Shown here: in pieces, positions 28,799-37,810 of the stretch | How positions within the stretch are numbered: the stretch's first letter is position 1 | Layout: each line of letters starts with the position of its first letter | From: Rhodobacteraceae bacterium WFHF2C18 | Lineage (GTDB): Bacteria > Pseudomonadota > Alphaproteobacteria > Rhodobacterales > Rhodobacteraceae | Direction of reading: 5' to 3' | Assembly: GCA_002166865.1 (NCBI GenBank) | Contig: NHTQ01000003.1 | Location: forward strand, 202,001-266,000 | DNA: 64,000 nucleotides | Made by a program: the position numbers and the translations under genes | Notes under the pieces: model-generated | The model's input: only the letters and a program-made list of their open reading frames with translations | Told to the model about the DNA's origin: nothing | Database searches by the model: none

Positions 28799-30082
28799 CT
28801 ACATCAGGTCGAGCAGGCGCGGAATCGTCAGTGACAGGTCCGGCCAGAACGTCGTCAGCAGCATCACCGGCAACGCCACGAACCCCATCAGGCCGATCGC
28901 CGGCATCACGGCCTGCAGAATGGGCACGCGGCATATCTTGCACGACAGGAACAGCGTCGGCGCGACCGGCGGGCTGTTCGCGCCGATGACCACGGAAGTG
29001 GCCACGATGGCCGCGTAATGCACCGGGTCCACGCCGTTGGCGACCACCAGCGGCAGGAACAGCGGCGCGATGACCACCGTCACCGAGACGTCGTCCATCA
29101 GCGCGCCCGCAACGATCAGTACGAGGTTGACCACCAGCAATGCCGCGATCGGGTTGCCGATGACGGATTGAATCGCCTCCGTCATGTCCTGGGGAATGCG
29201 CTCGAAGGACAGGATGCGCGAGATCATGAAGGAAAACAGCAGGATCAGGATGATCGAGCCCGTCGTCTCGGCCGCGCTCACCACACTGCGGCCTAGGCTG
29301 CCCCAGGTGAATTCGCGGTAAATCACGCCGCCGACGACCAGCGCGGCAACCGCGGCCACCGCCGCGGCCTCGGTCGGGGTGAAGATACCGCCATAGATGC
29401 CGCCGAGAATGATCAGCGGCAGCGACAGGGCCGGCAATGCCTTGAACGTGACTCGGCCGAAGCTTTCCTCCGGCGCCTCGGTCTGCGCGGTCTCGTCGAA
29501 AGCGCGCCCCACGAGGAACCGGTTGTAAAGGATGAGGCCGATGATCAGGATGATCGCCGGCCCGATCGTTGCCGCGAAACAGGCCGCCACGGACTGGCGG
29601 GTGACCACCGCGAACAGGATCATCGTGATCGAGGGTGGGATCAGGATCCCGAGAAGCGAGGAGATCCCCAGAAGTGCGGCGATGCGCCCGCGGGGATAGC
29701 CCCGCTCGGCCAAGGGGTCGGTCATGATCGAGCCGATCGACGCGATCGCGGCGGTCGCGGTGCCCGAGATCGCCCCGAACACGCTGGACGACAGCACCAT
29801 CGCCGTGCCCATCCCGCCACGGCCCGTCGCGATGCGGCTGACGAAGGCGATGATGCGCTGCGCGATCCCGCCCGACTGCATGAGATAGCCGGTCAGGATG
29901 AACAGGGGCAGCGCCACGAGCACCACGGAATTGAGCGACCGGAACCCTTGCAGCATCAGGGTGTTAAGGTTTGCATCGTACACCCACGTCAGATAGGCCA
30001 GCACGCCGGCGAACGACCAGGCGACAGGAAGTCCAAGCCCCATCAGAATGATGAGGAGCGGTAGGGCGATAAGGGCATACAT
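28799..30082 (-). CDS. TRAP transporter large permease (DctM)
   Basis: A 427-residue membrane protein with about twelve helices, the ion-coupled transport subunit of a tripartite TRAP system. Typical blocks are LPLFILTGYLMQSGGIAQRI (about 58-77), SVFGAISGTATAAIASIGSIM (about 100-120), LGILIPPSITMILFAVVTRQSV and the late NSPPVAPTLFLSCKICRVP. It lies downstream of dctQ and dctP. Facing the sox cluster, it probably imports an N-methylated compound (inference). Confidence 0.93.
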   Translation of the reverse strand: MYALIALPLLIILMGLGLPVAWSFAGVLAYLTWVYDANLNTLMLQGFRSLNSVVLVALPLFILTGYLMQSGGIAQRIIAFVSRIATGRGGMGTAMVLSSSVFGAISGTATAAIASIGSIMTDPLAERGYPRGRIAALLGISSLLGILIPPSITMILFAVVTRQSVAACFAATIGPAIILIIGLILYNRFLVGRAFDETAQTEAPEESFGRVTFKALPALSLPLIILGGIYGGIFTPTEAAAVAAVAALVVGGVIYREFTWGSLGRSVVSAAETTGSIILILLFSFMISRILSFERIPQDMTEAIQSVIGNPIAALLVVNLVLIVAGALMDDVSVTVVIAPLFLPLVVANGVDPVHYAAIVATSVVIGANSPPVAPTLFLSCKICRVPILQAVMPAIGLMGFVALPVMLLTTFWPDLSLTIPRLLDLM

Positions 30083-30100
30083 GCGTGTTTTTCCGTGATC

Positions 30101-30613
30101 TCAGCGTCGTTTGAGACGGAGCAGAGCCTGCACCGCGTCCCGGATGGCATAGGCAAAACATCCCACGGCGGCCGCGCCGATGGCGACCTGCGGAATCCAC
30201 AGCGGGATCTGGTAGGCCGGCGTCGTCTGCGGCCGCTTCATCCCCCAGGTGAACATGTAGTAGGCCCAGACCATGAAGAAGCAGGTTATCACGACCGTCA
30301 GCACCGCGATCAGGAGGTCGTGCGCCGCCTTTGTGCGGGGGTTCACGATGTTGCCCGCGATCCAGTCCACGGTCAGATGCTCGCGCTTGCGAGAGGCGAT
30401 CACCGCCCCGGTCATGTAAAGCGCCACGGCGGCCAGCATGATGAGTTCATGCAGCCCGACCACCGACAGCCCCAGCACGTAGCGGGCGACGACGAGAAAG
30501 AACATCAGCCCGACAACCACGGCGGAGGACGCCACCCCGATCACGTCCAGCGTGACCGCGATGGCGCCGCCCGCCCGGGCGAGGCCGGGCGTCCGCTCAG
30601 AGGTCGCTGGCAT
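30101..30613 (-). CDS. TRAP transporter small permease (DctQ)
   Basis: A roughly 170-residue protein with four transmembrane helices (about 20-45, 52-74, 96-118, 137-160 by hydrophobicity). The DctQ-like segment RKREHLTVDWIAGNI follows the second helix. The start is ATG 30613, or GTG 30619; either overlaps the 3' end of dctP. It couples the binding protein to the large permease. Confidence 0.88.
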   Translation of the reverse strand: MPATSERTPGLARAGGAIAVTLDVIGVASSAVVVGLMFFLVVARYVLGLSVVGLHELIMLAAVALYMTGAVIASRKREHLTVDWIAGNIVNPRTKAAHDLLIAVLTVVITCFFMVWAYYMFTWGMKRPQTTPAYQIPLWIPQVAIGAAAVGCFAYAIRDAVQALLRLKRR

Positions 30614-31592
30614 TTTCACGGATCGTGTCCATGATCTCGCTGCCGATGCGCTTCTCCATCAGCGGCCAGACTTCGGCGCGAACCTTCTTGGCCATCTCGG
30701 CAAGCTGCTCTTCGGAGGGCTCGATATATTCCATGCCCGCCTTCTTGGCTTGCTCGATATAGTACTGGTCACGCTCCTGGGCCTGTTCGAAGGCCTCTTC
30801 CATCACGGTCAGGGCCGACTCCCGCACGACCTCCTGGTGCTCCTCCGACAGGCTTTCCCAGGACTGATTGTTCATCGCGATCACGCCGGTCACGAACTGC
30901 ATCTTCGTCTGGTTGTAGTAGTCGAGCACGTCGCGGAAGTACTCGTAATCCCAGTAGATGATGTTCGCGCCGTCCCCGTCGACGACGCCCGTCTGGATCG
31001 CGGTGAAGACCTCGCTCCAGTCGATCGTCGCCGTCTGGTAGCCGAGCGCCTGGACCGATTCCGCCATCGGGAACATCGCCGGCACGCGGATCTTGAGATC
31101 GGCGGCCTCCTCCTCGGTCATCGCGTACTTGTCCGCCGATGCGATGCCGTTGAAGCCCTCGGGCCACGGGCCGAAGAACTTCAGCCCCAGGTCGTCGTAG
31201 ATGCCAACCAGCATGTCGTTGACCCAGCCGCCGGGCTTGTATGCCTCGAAGGCCTCGTCCCAGCTGGTGACCATGTAAGGCGTGAAGAGCACGCCGAGGC
31301 GCTCGTCATAGGCCGTGATCGGCCAGTTGATCATCATGTCGATGTCGCCGGCGACGAACAGGTCGAACACCTCGGCCTGGCTGCCCAGCTCGTTCTGGTA
31401 GAAGACGTCGACCTCGACCTCGCCATCTGTGCCCTCCTCGATGAGGCTGGCCCAACGGTCCAGCGCATCTCCCGAGGGCGAGCCCTTGGCCCCGGAATCA
31501 GTGGCAAGCTTGAGTTCGGTCTGCGCCCAAGCCGGCGCCACGGCGAGCATCGCCACCGTGGCACTCAAAGTCATGATTTTCCTTAAGAACAT
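30597..31592 (-). CDS. TRAP transporter substrate-binding protein (DctP)
   Basis: A 331-residue periplasmic binding protein. ATG 31592 has GGGAG 8 nt upstream. The signal peptide MFLRKIMTLSATVAMLAVAPAWAQ is followed by TELKLATDSGAKGSPSGDALDRWA, the first strand of the family fold. ALGYQTATIDWSEVFTAIQTGVVDG (about 180-205) is the characteristic mid-protein DctP motif. The substrate is not readable from sequence. Its promoter carries the same inverted repeat as the DMGDH-sox operon, so the substrate is probably a methylated amine or betaine. Confidence 0.93.
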   Translation of the reverse strand: MFLRKIMTLSATVAMLAVAPAWAQTELKLATDSGAKGSPSGDALDRWASLIEEGTDGEVEVDVFYQNELGSQAEVFDLFVAGDIDMMINWPITAYDERLGVLFTPYMVTSWDEAFEAYKPGGWVNDMLVGIYDDLGLKFFGPWPEGFNGIASADKYAMTEEEAADLKIRVPAMFPMAESVQALGYQTATIDWSEVFTAIQTGVVDGDGANIIYWDYEYFRDVLDYYNQTKMQFVTGVIAMNNQSWESLSEEHQEVVRESALTVMEEAFEQAQERDQYYIEQAKKAGMEYIEPSEEQLAEMAKKVRAEVWPLMEKRIGSEIMDTIRENASDL

Positions 31593-31654
31593 TATTGATA
31601 CTCCCTGTGTGCGACGCGCCACATCCACCGCTGGCCGTCGGTCGTTGGAAACCT

Positions 31655-31670
31655 TGGACATAATTGTCCA
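31655..31670. promoter_or_regulatory. Inverted-repeat operator upstream of the TRAP transporter
   Basis: TGGACA-TAAT-TGTCCA has perfect 6-bp arms and is followed by TTG, 63 bp before dctP. It matches the element at 19211 in arm sequence, arm spacing and the following TT. It is probably an operator for the regulator of the demethylation cluster. Confidence 0.65.
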
Positions 31671-32207
31671 TTGTTGTCAATCTCGAACCCGGGAGGGTCG
31701 TTCAAGTCCTGCGCAAGTCGCTCTGGCCGTATCCCCGATCGTCACCTTTGGCCCACCGTCGCAGGGGATGATCCCCGCGGCAAACGGGTGTGGTCGACGA
31801 CCAGAACACCATTTCTTGCCCGAAACCCGGCAGGCAGGCGTTTCCCGTACGTCGTCAGGTCCTGGCAAGATCGTCAAGCGTCAAGAGGCCGGGGTTTGCC
31901 GGTGTCTCCAAGAGACCAGTGAGTTGGAGCATCATGAGCAAGACGACGCGCAATATTATCGGAAAGGGCACGCGCGAGCCGTTCGATTTGCGCCAACGGT
32001 AACGCAGGAACCAGCCCTGCGACGGTTTGAGACGACACGTTGGCCAGGCCGGCCGGTTCCGCGGTCAGGCAGGTTGTCCCGGCCGGACCCGGCCCAGGCA
32101 TCGCGGCCGGGAGCCAAAACGCCTTCACAGGGGATGAACCCCACCACCCGTATGGCGAAAACGCGAAGCGCAGTCGATCATGCCGCCCCGGGGACTCCGG
32201 GCTTGTC
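31671..32207. other. Intergenic region with no convincing gene
   Basis: This 537-bp stretch separates the dctP promoter from the end of mdeB. One tiny frame, 31934-32002 (22 codons, plus strand), has GGAG 5 nt before its ATG and reads MSKTTRNIIGKGTREPFDLR, but nothing supports expression. No RNA gene or repeat was recognised. It may be decayed sequence. Confidence 0.4.
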
Positions 32208-34604
32208 TCACGCGGTCGACAGGTTGGACACCACAGCGGGATGCACGGGTTTGCCGGCGGTCAAACCGTTCACTCTTTCGACGATGGCGGCAGCATCCAT
32301 GCCGTGATCCCGATAGAGATCCGCGATCGTTCCGGTCTGGCCGAAATGCTCGACGCCCAGGGCAATGGTCCGATGGCCCGCGACAGACCCCAGCCAGGCG
32401 AGCGTCGCCGGGTGGCCGTCAATGACGGTAATGATTTTGCAGTGCGGTGGCAGGTCCGCGATCAGGCTTTCGATATGGGATTGCGCGGCCCGGTTGCCGC
32501 GCGACCGGGCGCGTTGCGCAGCCGTCCACCCGGCGTTCAGCCGGTCGGCGGATGTCACGGCAAGAACGCCGACATCCCGGCGTCCCTCGCCGATCATGCC
32601 GGCGGCCTTGATGGCCTCGGGGGCTATGGCGCCCTGATAGGCGATCACCACGTCGCAATTCTGCCCCGGCTTACGCAGCCAGTAGCCGCCGTCGATCGCA
32701 CCTTGGCGGAAGTCGTCATCGACGCGCTTTCCGGGCTGTTCGATCGGGTTGGTGGACAGGCGCAGATAGACAGAGCCGCCGGTTTCGTCGCGCAGCCAGG
32801 TACGTTCGTCCGGATCTCCCTCGCCATCGCGCTGCAGATAATCGAAGACCCATTCCATGATTACGGCCAGCTCATCGGCGAAGGCGGGCTCGAAGGCGGC
32901 CAACCCGTCCTGCGACATGCCGATAAGGGGCGTGCCGACGGACTGGTGCGCGCCCCCTTCCGGCGCTAGGGTCACGCCCGAAGGCGTCCCGACCAGCATG
33001 AAGCGCGCATCCTGGTAGCAGGCATAGGTCAAGGCATCGAGGCCGCGGGCGACGAAGGGATCGTAGAGCGTACCGATGGGGATGAGCCGCTTGCCGAAAA
33101 GGCTGTGCGACAGCCCCGCCGCGCCCAGAAGCAGCATCAGGTTCATCTCCGCGATACCCAGTTCGATATGCTGCCCCTGGGGCGAGAACTCCCATTTCGC
33201 CGTCGAGGGGATGCGGTTTTCGATGAAGGCATCGGTCTGCTCGGACCGCGCGAACAGCTTCCGCCGGTTGACCCATGGACCGAGGCTCGTGGTTCCGGTA
33301 ACGTCAGGAGAGGCGGTGACGATGCGGTCCGCCAGCGGACTGTCGCCTTTGGACAGGTCGTCGAGGACCCTGCCGAACGCCATCTGGGTCGAGATCTCCC
33401 GGGAGCCGTCCAGAGCGATGGACGGGACATCAAGCTTGTCGTCACGATACCGCCGAGGGCCGGCCGCGAAAAACGGGACATCCGACAGAAACGCACGAAG
33501 CGCTTGCGGATCATCCACCGTTGCGAAGGGATCCCATTCCGCGCCCTGCGCGACCCCCATGTGGGCCTGCCATTCCGCGAACTGGGCCTTGCTCATCAGC
33601 CCGCCATGATTGTCCTTGTGCCCCGCAATCGGGGTGCCCCAGCCCTTGATCGTATAGGCCAGGAAGCAGGTCGGTCGGTCATGGTCGATAGCGGCGAACG
33701 CCTCGGCCATGCTCTCCACACAGTTGCCCCCGAGGTTCTCCATAAGGGCGGCCAGTTCCGTGTCGCTGCGCCGGTCTATCAGCGCCGCGACATCGCCCTG
33801 GTCGCCCAGATCGTCCTTCAGGCGCTTGCGCCAGACCGCCCCGCCCATATAGGTCAGCGCCGCATATTCCTGGTTCTGGCAGGCGTCTATCCAGTCGCGC
33901 AGGCGCTCGCCGCCCGGCTCGGCGAAGGCCGCGCGCTGCAACGCGCCATGCTTGATGCGCACCACGTCCCAGCCGAAGGCGTCGAAGATCTTCTCGATCC
34001 GTTCGAACAGGCCCTCGCGCACGATCCCGTCAAGCGATTGGCGGTTGTAATCGACGATCCACCAACAGTTGCGCAGATCGTTCTTCCAGCCCTCTTGCAG
34101 CGCCTCGTAGATATTGCCCTCGTCCAGCTCGGCATCGCCCAGCAGCGCCACCATCCGGCCCGCTGGGGCCGCTGCACCCCAGCTCTTGACGGCAATGTAG
34201 TCCTGCACGATTGACGCGAAGGAGGTGATCGCCACCCCGAGCCCCACCGAACCGGTCGAGAAATCGACATCGTCAATGTCCTTGGTGCGCGAGGGGTAGG
34301 ATTGCACCCCCCCGAATCCGCGGAAATCTTCCATCTTCTCGCGGGTCTGGTTGCCCATCAGGAACTGCATGGCGTGGAAAACCGGCGAGGCATGCGGCTT
34401 GACGGCCACCCGGTCCTCGGGGCGCAGGGCCGAGAAATACAGCGCCGTCATGATGGACACCACCGAGGCCGTCGATGCCTGGTGACCACCGACCTTGATC
34501 GCGTCGGCCTTGGGCCGAACATGGTTGGCATGGTGGATCATCCAGTGCGACAGCCACAGCAGGCGCTGCTCGATGGTTTTCAGGTGGACCAGATCGTTGG
34601 TCAT
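32208..34604 (-). CDS. mdeB: Homodimeric 2-oxoacid dehydrogenase E1 / transketolase-like protein (MdeB)
   Basis: A 798-residue thiamine-diphosphate enzyme of the AceE (homodimeric pyruvate dehydrogenase E1) type. The TPP motif is VALLGDAELDEGNIYEALQEGWKNDLRNCWWIVDYN, seen in parts at about 148-185. In Pseudomonas putida the corresponding gene, mdeB, follows methionine gamma-lyase and is thought to oxidise 2-oxobutyrate made by it. Here it directly follows mdeA, with its ATG 34604 preceded by AGGGA and 11 nt after the mdeA stop. Annotators often call such proteins transketolase; location favours the 2-oxobutyrate role. Confidence 0.83.
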   Translation of the reverse strand: MTNDLVHLKTIEQRLLWLSHWMIHHANHVRPKADAIKVGGHQASTASVVSIMTALYFSALRPEDRVAVKPHASPVFHAMQFLMGNQTREKMEDFRGFGGVQSYPSRTKDIDDVDFSTGSVGLGVAITSFASIVQDYIAVKSWGAAAPAGRMVALLGDAELDEGNIYEALQEGWKNDLRNCWWIVDYNRQSLDGIVREGLFERIEKIFDAFGWDVVRIKHGALQRAAFAEPGGERLRDWIDACQNQEYAALTYMGGAVWRKRLKDDLGDQGDVAALIDRRSDTELAALMENLGGNCVESMAEAFAAIDHDRPTCFLAYTIKGWGTPIAGHKDNHGGLMSKAQFAEWQAHMGVAQGAEWDPFATVDDPQALRAFLSDVPFFAAGPRRYRDDKLDVPSIALDGSREISTQMAFGRVLDDLSKGDSPLADRIVTASPDVTGTTSLGPWVNRRKLFARSEQTDAFIENRIPSTAKWEFSPQGQHIELGIAEMNLMLLLGAAGLSHSLFGKRLIPIGTLYDPFVARGLDALTYACYQDARFMLVGTPSGVTLAPEGGAHQSVGTPLIGMSQDGLAAFEPAFADELAVIMEWVFDYLQRDGEGDPDERTWLRDETGGSVYLRLSTNPIEQPGKRVDDDFRQGAIDGGYWLRKPGQNCDVVIAYQGAIAPEAIKAAGMIGEGRRDVGVLAVTSADRLNAGWTAAQRARSRGNRAAQSHIESLIADLPPHCKIITVIDGHPATLAWLGSVAGHRTIALGVEHFGQTGTIADLYRDHGMDAAAIVERVNGLTAGKPVHPAVVSNLSTA

Positions 34605-34615
34605 GATGCGATCCC

Positions 34616-35818
34616 TCACTCGGCGGCGTGGCGCTCGGGGGCCGGCAGCGCCTGGGACAGGTCGGCGATGATGTCCTCGACCTCTTCCAGCCCGACGGAC
34701 AGGCGGATCAGCCCGTCACTGATGCCGTGCGCGGCGCGCTCTTCGGGCGTGTAGGTGGAGTGCGTCATCGAGGCGGGATGCTGGATCAGGGTTTCAGCGT
34801 CCCCGAGCGACACCGCCCGCTGGATCATCTTCAAGCCGTTCATGAAGCGGGCGCCGCCCTCCATCCCGCCTTCGATCTCGAACGCGATCATGGCACCGGG
34901 CTGCGTCATCTGGCGCTCGGCAAGGTCTCTTTGCAAAAAGCTGTCCAGCCCGGGAAAATGCACCGCCCGGACGGCGGGATGCGCGTCGAGGAAGGCGGCA
35001 ACACGCCCAGCCGATGCGCAGTGGCGGTCCATGCGCAGGGCAAGCGTCTTCAAACCTCGCAGGACCAGCATCGCGTTGAACGGCGCCATCACCGCCCCTG
35101 TCATGTCCTTCATCCCGACCAGCCGGATCTCGGCGACCTGCTCGGCCGTTCCGACCACGAGCCCGGCCACGACGTCCCCATGCCCGCCGAGGTACTTGGT
35201 GGCGGAATGCACAACGATATCGGCGCCCTGCTCGATCGGGCGCGTCAGGTAAGGGGTCGCATAGGTGTTATCGACCACCACCTGCGCCCCGGCGGCATGG
35301 GCGATCTCGGCGGCCGCCGCGATGTCCACGAGGCGCATGTTCGGATTGGCCGGTGTCTCGAAATAGACGATGCGGGTCTTGCCCGAGATCGCCGCCCGGA
35401 GGTTTTCGGGCCGGCTCATGTCGACATGGGTGATCGTCACGCCCCACTTGGCCAGACCGTCCCGCATGAAGGCGAAGGTGCAGCCATAGAGCGTCTTGTC
35501 CACGATCACCTCGTCGCCGGGCGACAGAAGCGTCCAGAGAACCGCCGTGATCGCCCCCATGCCGCTTGCCAGGGCCAGACCGGCCTCGGCGCCCTCCAGC
35601 GTGGCGATGCGCCGTTCCAGCAGATCGCAGGTCGGGTTCGAGATGCGGCTGTATACATGGCCCTCGCGCTCGCCAGCGAAGATCTCGCCCCCGGCTTCGG
35701 TGCTGCCGAAGGAAAAGGTCGACGTCAGGTGCAGGGGCGGGGTCAGGGCGCCGTCGTTTTCCATCGGGTCATAGGCGTGATGAATGGCACGTGTGGCAAA
35801 GCCTTGAGGAGAGTTCAT
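34616..35818 (-). CDS. mdeA: Methionine gamma-lyase
   Basis: A 400-residue PLP enzyme that splits L-methionine into methanethiol, 2-oxobutyrate and ammonia. Pyridoxal lysine is Lys208 in VHSATKYLGGHGD. Tyr111 and Cys113 in TLYGCTFAF match Tyr114 and Cys116 of the P. putida enzyme; the Cys is a mark of true methionine gamma-lyases versus cystathionine lyases. YSRISNPT and SLGDAETLIQHPASMTHSTYTPEER are family motifs. Divergent from an Lrp-type gene and followed by mdeB, as in the P. putida mde locus. Confidence 0.93.
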   Translation of the reverse strand: MNSPQGFATRAIHHAYDPMENDGALTPPLHLTSTFSFGSTEAGGEIFAGEREGHVYSRISNPTCDLLERRIATLEGAEAGLALASGMGAITAVLWTLLSPGDEVIVDKTLYGCTFAFMRDGLAKWGVTITHVDMSRPENLRAAISGKTRIVYFETPANPNMRLVDIAAAAEIAHAAGAQVVVDNTYATPYLTRPIEQGADIVVHSATKYLGGHGDVVAGLVVGTAEQVAEIRLVGMKDMTGAVMAPFNAMLVLRGLKTLALRMDRHCASAGRVAAFLDAHPAVRAVHFPGLDSFLQRDLAERQMTQPGAMIAFEIEGGMEGGARFMNGLKMIQRAVSLGDAETLIQHPASMTHSTYTPEERAAHGISDGLIRLSVGLEEVEDIIADLSQALPAPERHAAE

Positions 35819-35868
35819 GGCAACCTCGTTTCTCGGATCTTCCGACAGCTTGCCTTGGCCAAAGGGAC

Positions 35869-35920
35869 ATTTGCTTGCAAATTATACCAATCAAATTTAA
35901 TTTTATGGCATTTTCTGCCA
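35869..35920. promoter_or_regulatory. Inverted repeats in the mdeA-mdeR intergenic region
   Basis: ATTTGC-TT-GCAAAT (35869-35882) is a perfect inverted repeat. TGGCA-TTTTC-TGCCA (35906-35920) is a second one, abutting an ATG at 35921. The gap is AT-rich compared with its surroundings and carries both promoters. These are candidate MdeR (Lrp-family) sites; binding is inferred. Confidence 0.5.
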
Positions 35921-36391
35921 ATGAGCCGCGATATGGACAGCAAAGACCGCCAGATCATCCGCGCCCTGCAGGCCAATGGCCGCATGACCAACCAGGACCT
36001 TGCCGCACGGGTCAATCTTTCACCGTCGCCCTGCCTGCGCCGGCTGCGCCTCCTGGAAGACGGCGGCGCGATCCGCGGCTACAGCGCCGAGGTCGACGCC
36101 AAGGCCTACGGCCTGCCGATCACCGTCTTCGTCCGCGTTCGCCTGGAACGTCACAACGAAGAGGACGTGCAGCGTTTCGAGACCCGTGTGATGGCCATCG
36201 AAGAGGTTCTGGAGTGCCACGTGCTGACCGGGGCATCGGACTATCAACTACGGGTAGTCGTGCCAGATCTGGATGCCTACGAGGACTTCATCCGCAATCG
36301 CATCCACCGCATCGGCGGCATCGCCTCGATCGACACCAGCTTCGTTTATGGGACGGTCAAGAAAACCAGCGTGTTTCCGGCGGTTGGATAG
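35921..36391 (+). CDS. mdeR: Lrp/AsnC-family regulator of the mde genes (MdeR type)
   Basis: A 156-residue (or 152 if ATG 35933 is used) regulator. The HTH is DRQIIRALQANGRMTNQDLAARVNLSPSPCLRRLRLLE (about 10-47), and the RAM domain is VLECHVLTGASDYQLRVVVPDLDAYEDF (about 96-123). Neither start has a strong ribosome site. Divergence from mdeA-mdeB matches the P. putida mdeR arrangement, where the regulator activates methionine catabolism. Confidence 0.85.
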   Translation: MSRDMDSKDRQIIRALQANGRMTNQDLAARVNLSPSPCLRRLRLLEDGGAIRGYSAEVDAKAYGLPITVFVRVRLERHNEEDVQRFETRVMAIEEVLECHVLTGASDYQLRVVVPDLDAYEDFIRNRIHRIGGIASIDTSFVYGTVKKTSVFPAVG

Positions 36392-36528
36392 CGCGCGCCA
36401 TCGCCGCCGGGACCTGTGTCCGGCGGACGGCGTGGCGCTCACCTGCGTTGCGAATGGCCGTCTCCTGCGCGAGGGGGCTCCGACGACGTCTTGATCCCGC
36501 CCGCGTCAGGCGATGCGGATGGTGCGCG

Positions 36529-36850
36529 CTGGCGAACGGCAAGGCGGTCGGCTGGATGAATGGCCGGATGCAATTCGCCCCACGCGCCCTTGGCGGAGGA
36601 AAAGGCACTTTTCGCGACCGACCAGCCGAATGTGCCGCGCTGCGAGATCCCGGCGGTCACGCGGGTGGATCACAGCGCCTGCATCCAGACCGTGCCCCAC
36701 CAGACCAATCCCCGGTCACATGCCCTGATCGACAGCGCCTCTTTCAATGGCCGGAACGACCCGATCCCGGACTGCCTCGAGGATGGCTTTCGCTGCATCA
36801 TGGGCACCCGGCTGGACGTGCTGGTGGTGGGCAACGCGTTTCTGAAAAAC
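36529..36850 (+). pseudogene. Decayed carbamoyltransferase (NodU/CmcH-like) remnant
   Basis: One frame reads ANGKAVGWMNGRMQFAPRALGG (blocks GWMNGRMQF, APRALGG), the hallmark of NodU/CmcH O-carbamoyltransferases. After a frameshift near 36595 another frame continues with IPAVTRVDHSACIQTVPHQTNPRSHALI and FRCIMGTRLDVLVVGNAFL. About 70 residues normally between the first blocks, and about 20 before SFN, are missing. The catalytic N-terminal domain is absent. The second frame stays open to the right with no recognisable family. It is a relic, not a working gene. Confidence 0.75.
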
Positions 36851-37105
36851 CGGGAACAGGCCCCCTCGCCGAACGGGAATTCCAAGGACAAGTTTCAACT
36901 GGATTGGGTCCGGGCCATCTGTCCGCACCCGGGCTTCGGCGAAATCGACAAGTACACCGAGATCCTCAGCGGGCTCGCGGGTCTGCGCGCCGACGTGGCC
37001 GAGGACGCCTGGATCGGGCGGGTTGCCGACCGTTACCTGCGAGATTGGGCCAGGACATTACCGAAGGCATCGCGCGGCCACATGCCTGTGCGCGGGCACG
37101 GTTCG

Positions 37106-37810
37106 TCAGACCATCTTTATGACGTCCTTGTCGATGGCCAGCATGTAGCCCCGGCGCGCGATGTTCTTGACCAGAAGCTCGCTGACCAGCTGGTTGCCCA
37201 GGGCATCCCGCAGCCGCTTGACCCGGGTCGCGCCGGCCGCCTCTTCGCAGTCGTCAGCGATGCGCCCCGAGATCATCGCCTCGATCTCGGCCCCGGAAAG
37301 CACGTCACCGTCCAGACGCGCCTCCGCCAGGACCGAGAGCGTCTCCATCGCCGCGTCGGTCAGCTTGAAGTCCAGGTTGTTGAGGTAGACCGTGTTCTCG
37401 GCGCGGCTGATCATCAACGAACTCACCTGGATGCCCGAGCGCTCGATCTGGGCCATGCGGCGGTTGAGCGTGATCAGCATGATCAGGAAAACCAGCGCCG
37501 CCACCAGCAACGCCGTGGCAAAGACCAGCAGCACGAAGATCACCATGCGGTAACTGGTCAGCGTGTCGGAAAAGGCGGTGCCCGATTGCGCCAGGATCTC
37601 AAGCAACTTGATCTCGGCCTGCGAGGTCAGGTCGTCGTTCTCGACGAAAATCCGCTCGACCCGTTCGTTGAAGGCGTTGGCGTCCGGAAGGTTGAGGAAC
37701 AACAGCACCGCCGCCCCCAGCAGGATCGCCACGACGGCCGCGAGCCCCGCGACGACGATCCGGTTGCCGGACCTGAGGGTTTCAGTAGCGGAGGTAGTAC
37801 TGTCCTGCAC
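37106..37810 (-). CDS. Membrane protein with C-terminal winged-helix-like domain
   Basis: A 234-residue protein with helices at about 17-40 and 88-115, enclosing a periplasmic loop of some 45 residues. A cytoplasmic C-terminal region of about 115 residues follows. Its end, TRVKRLRDALGNQLVSELLVKNIARRGYMLAI (195-226, in parts), resembles the recognition helix and wing of OmpR-type winged helices. This is the reverse of ToxR-like order, with the DNA-binding-like part after the membrane segments. It overlaps the upstream small secreted gene by 29 nt. Function unknown; regulation of nearby genes is a guess. Confidence 0.75.
   Translation of the reverse strand: MQDSTTSATETLRSGNRIVVAGLAAVVAILLGAAVLLFLNLPDANAFNERVERIFVENDDLTSQAEIKLLEILAQSGTAFSDTLTSYRMVIFVLLVFATALLVAALVFLIMLITLNRRMAQIERSGIQVSSLMISRAENTVYLNNLDFKLTDAAMETLSVLAEARLDGDVLSGAEIEAMISGRIADDCEEAAGATRVKRLRDALGNQLVSELLVKNIARRGYMLAIDKDVIKMV

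Noticed and set aside
32208-34604. Ordinary transketolase of the pentose phosphate pathway
   Set aside because: Length near 800 and AceE-like motifs, plus coupling to mdeA, favour a homodimeric 2-oxoacid dehydrogenase E1; canonical transketolases are about 670 residues.
34628-35920. Open extension in front of the mdeR HTH, antisense to mdeA
   Set aside because: The extension has no domain and runs through mdeA; the HTH protein fits normal Lrp length from 35921 or 35933.
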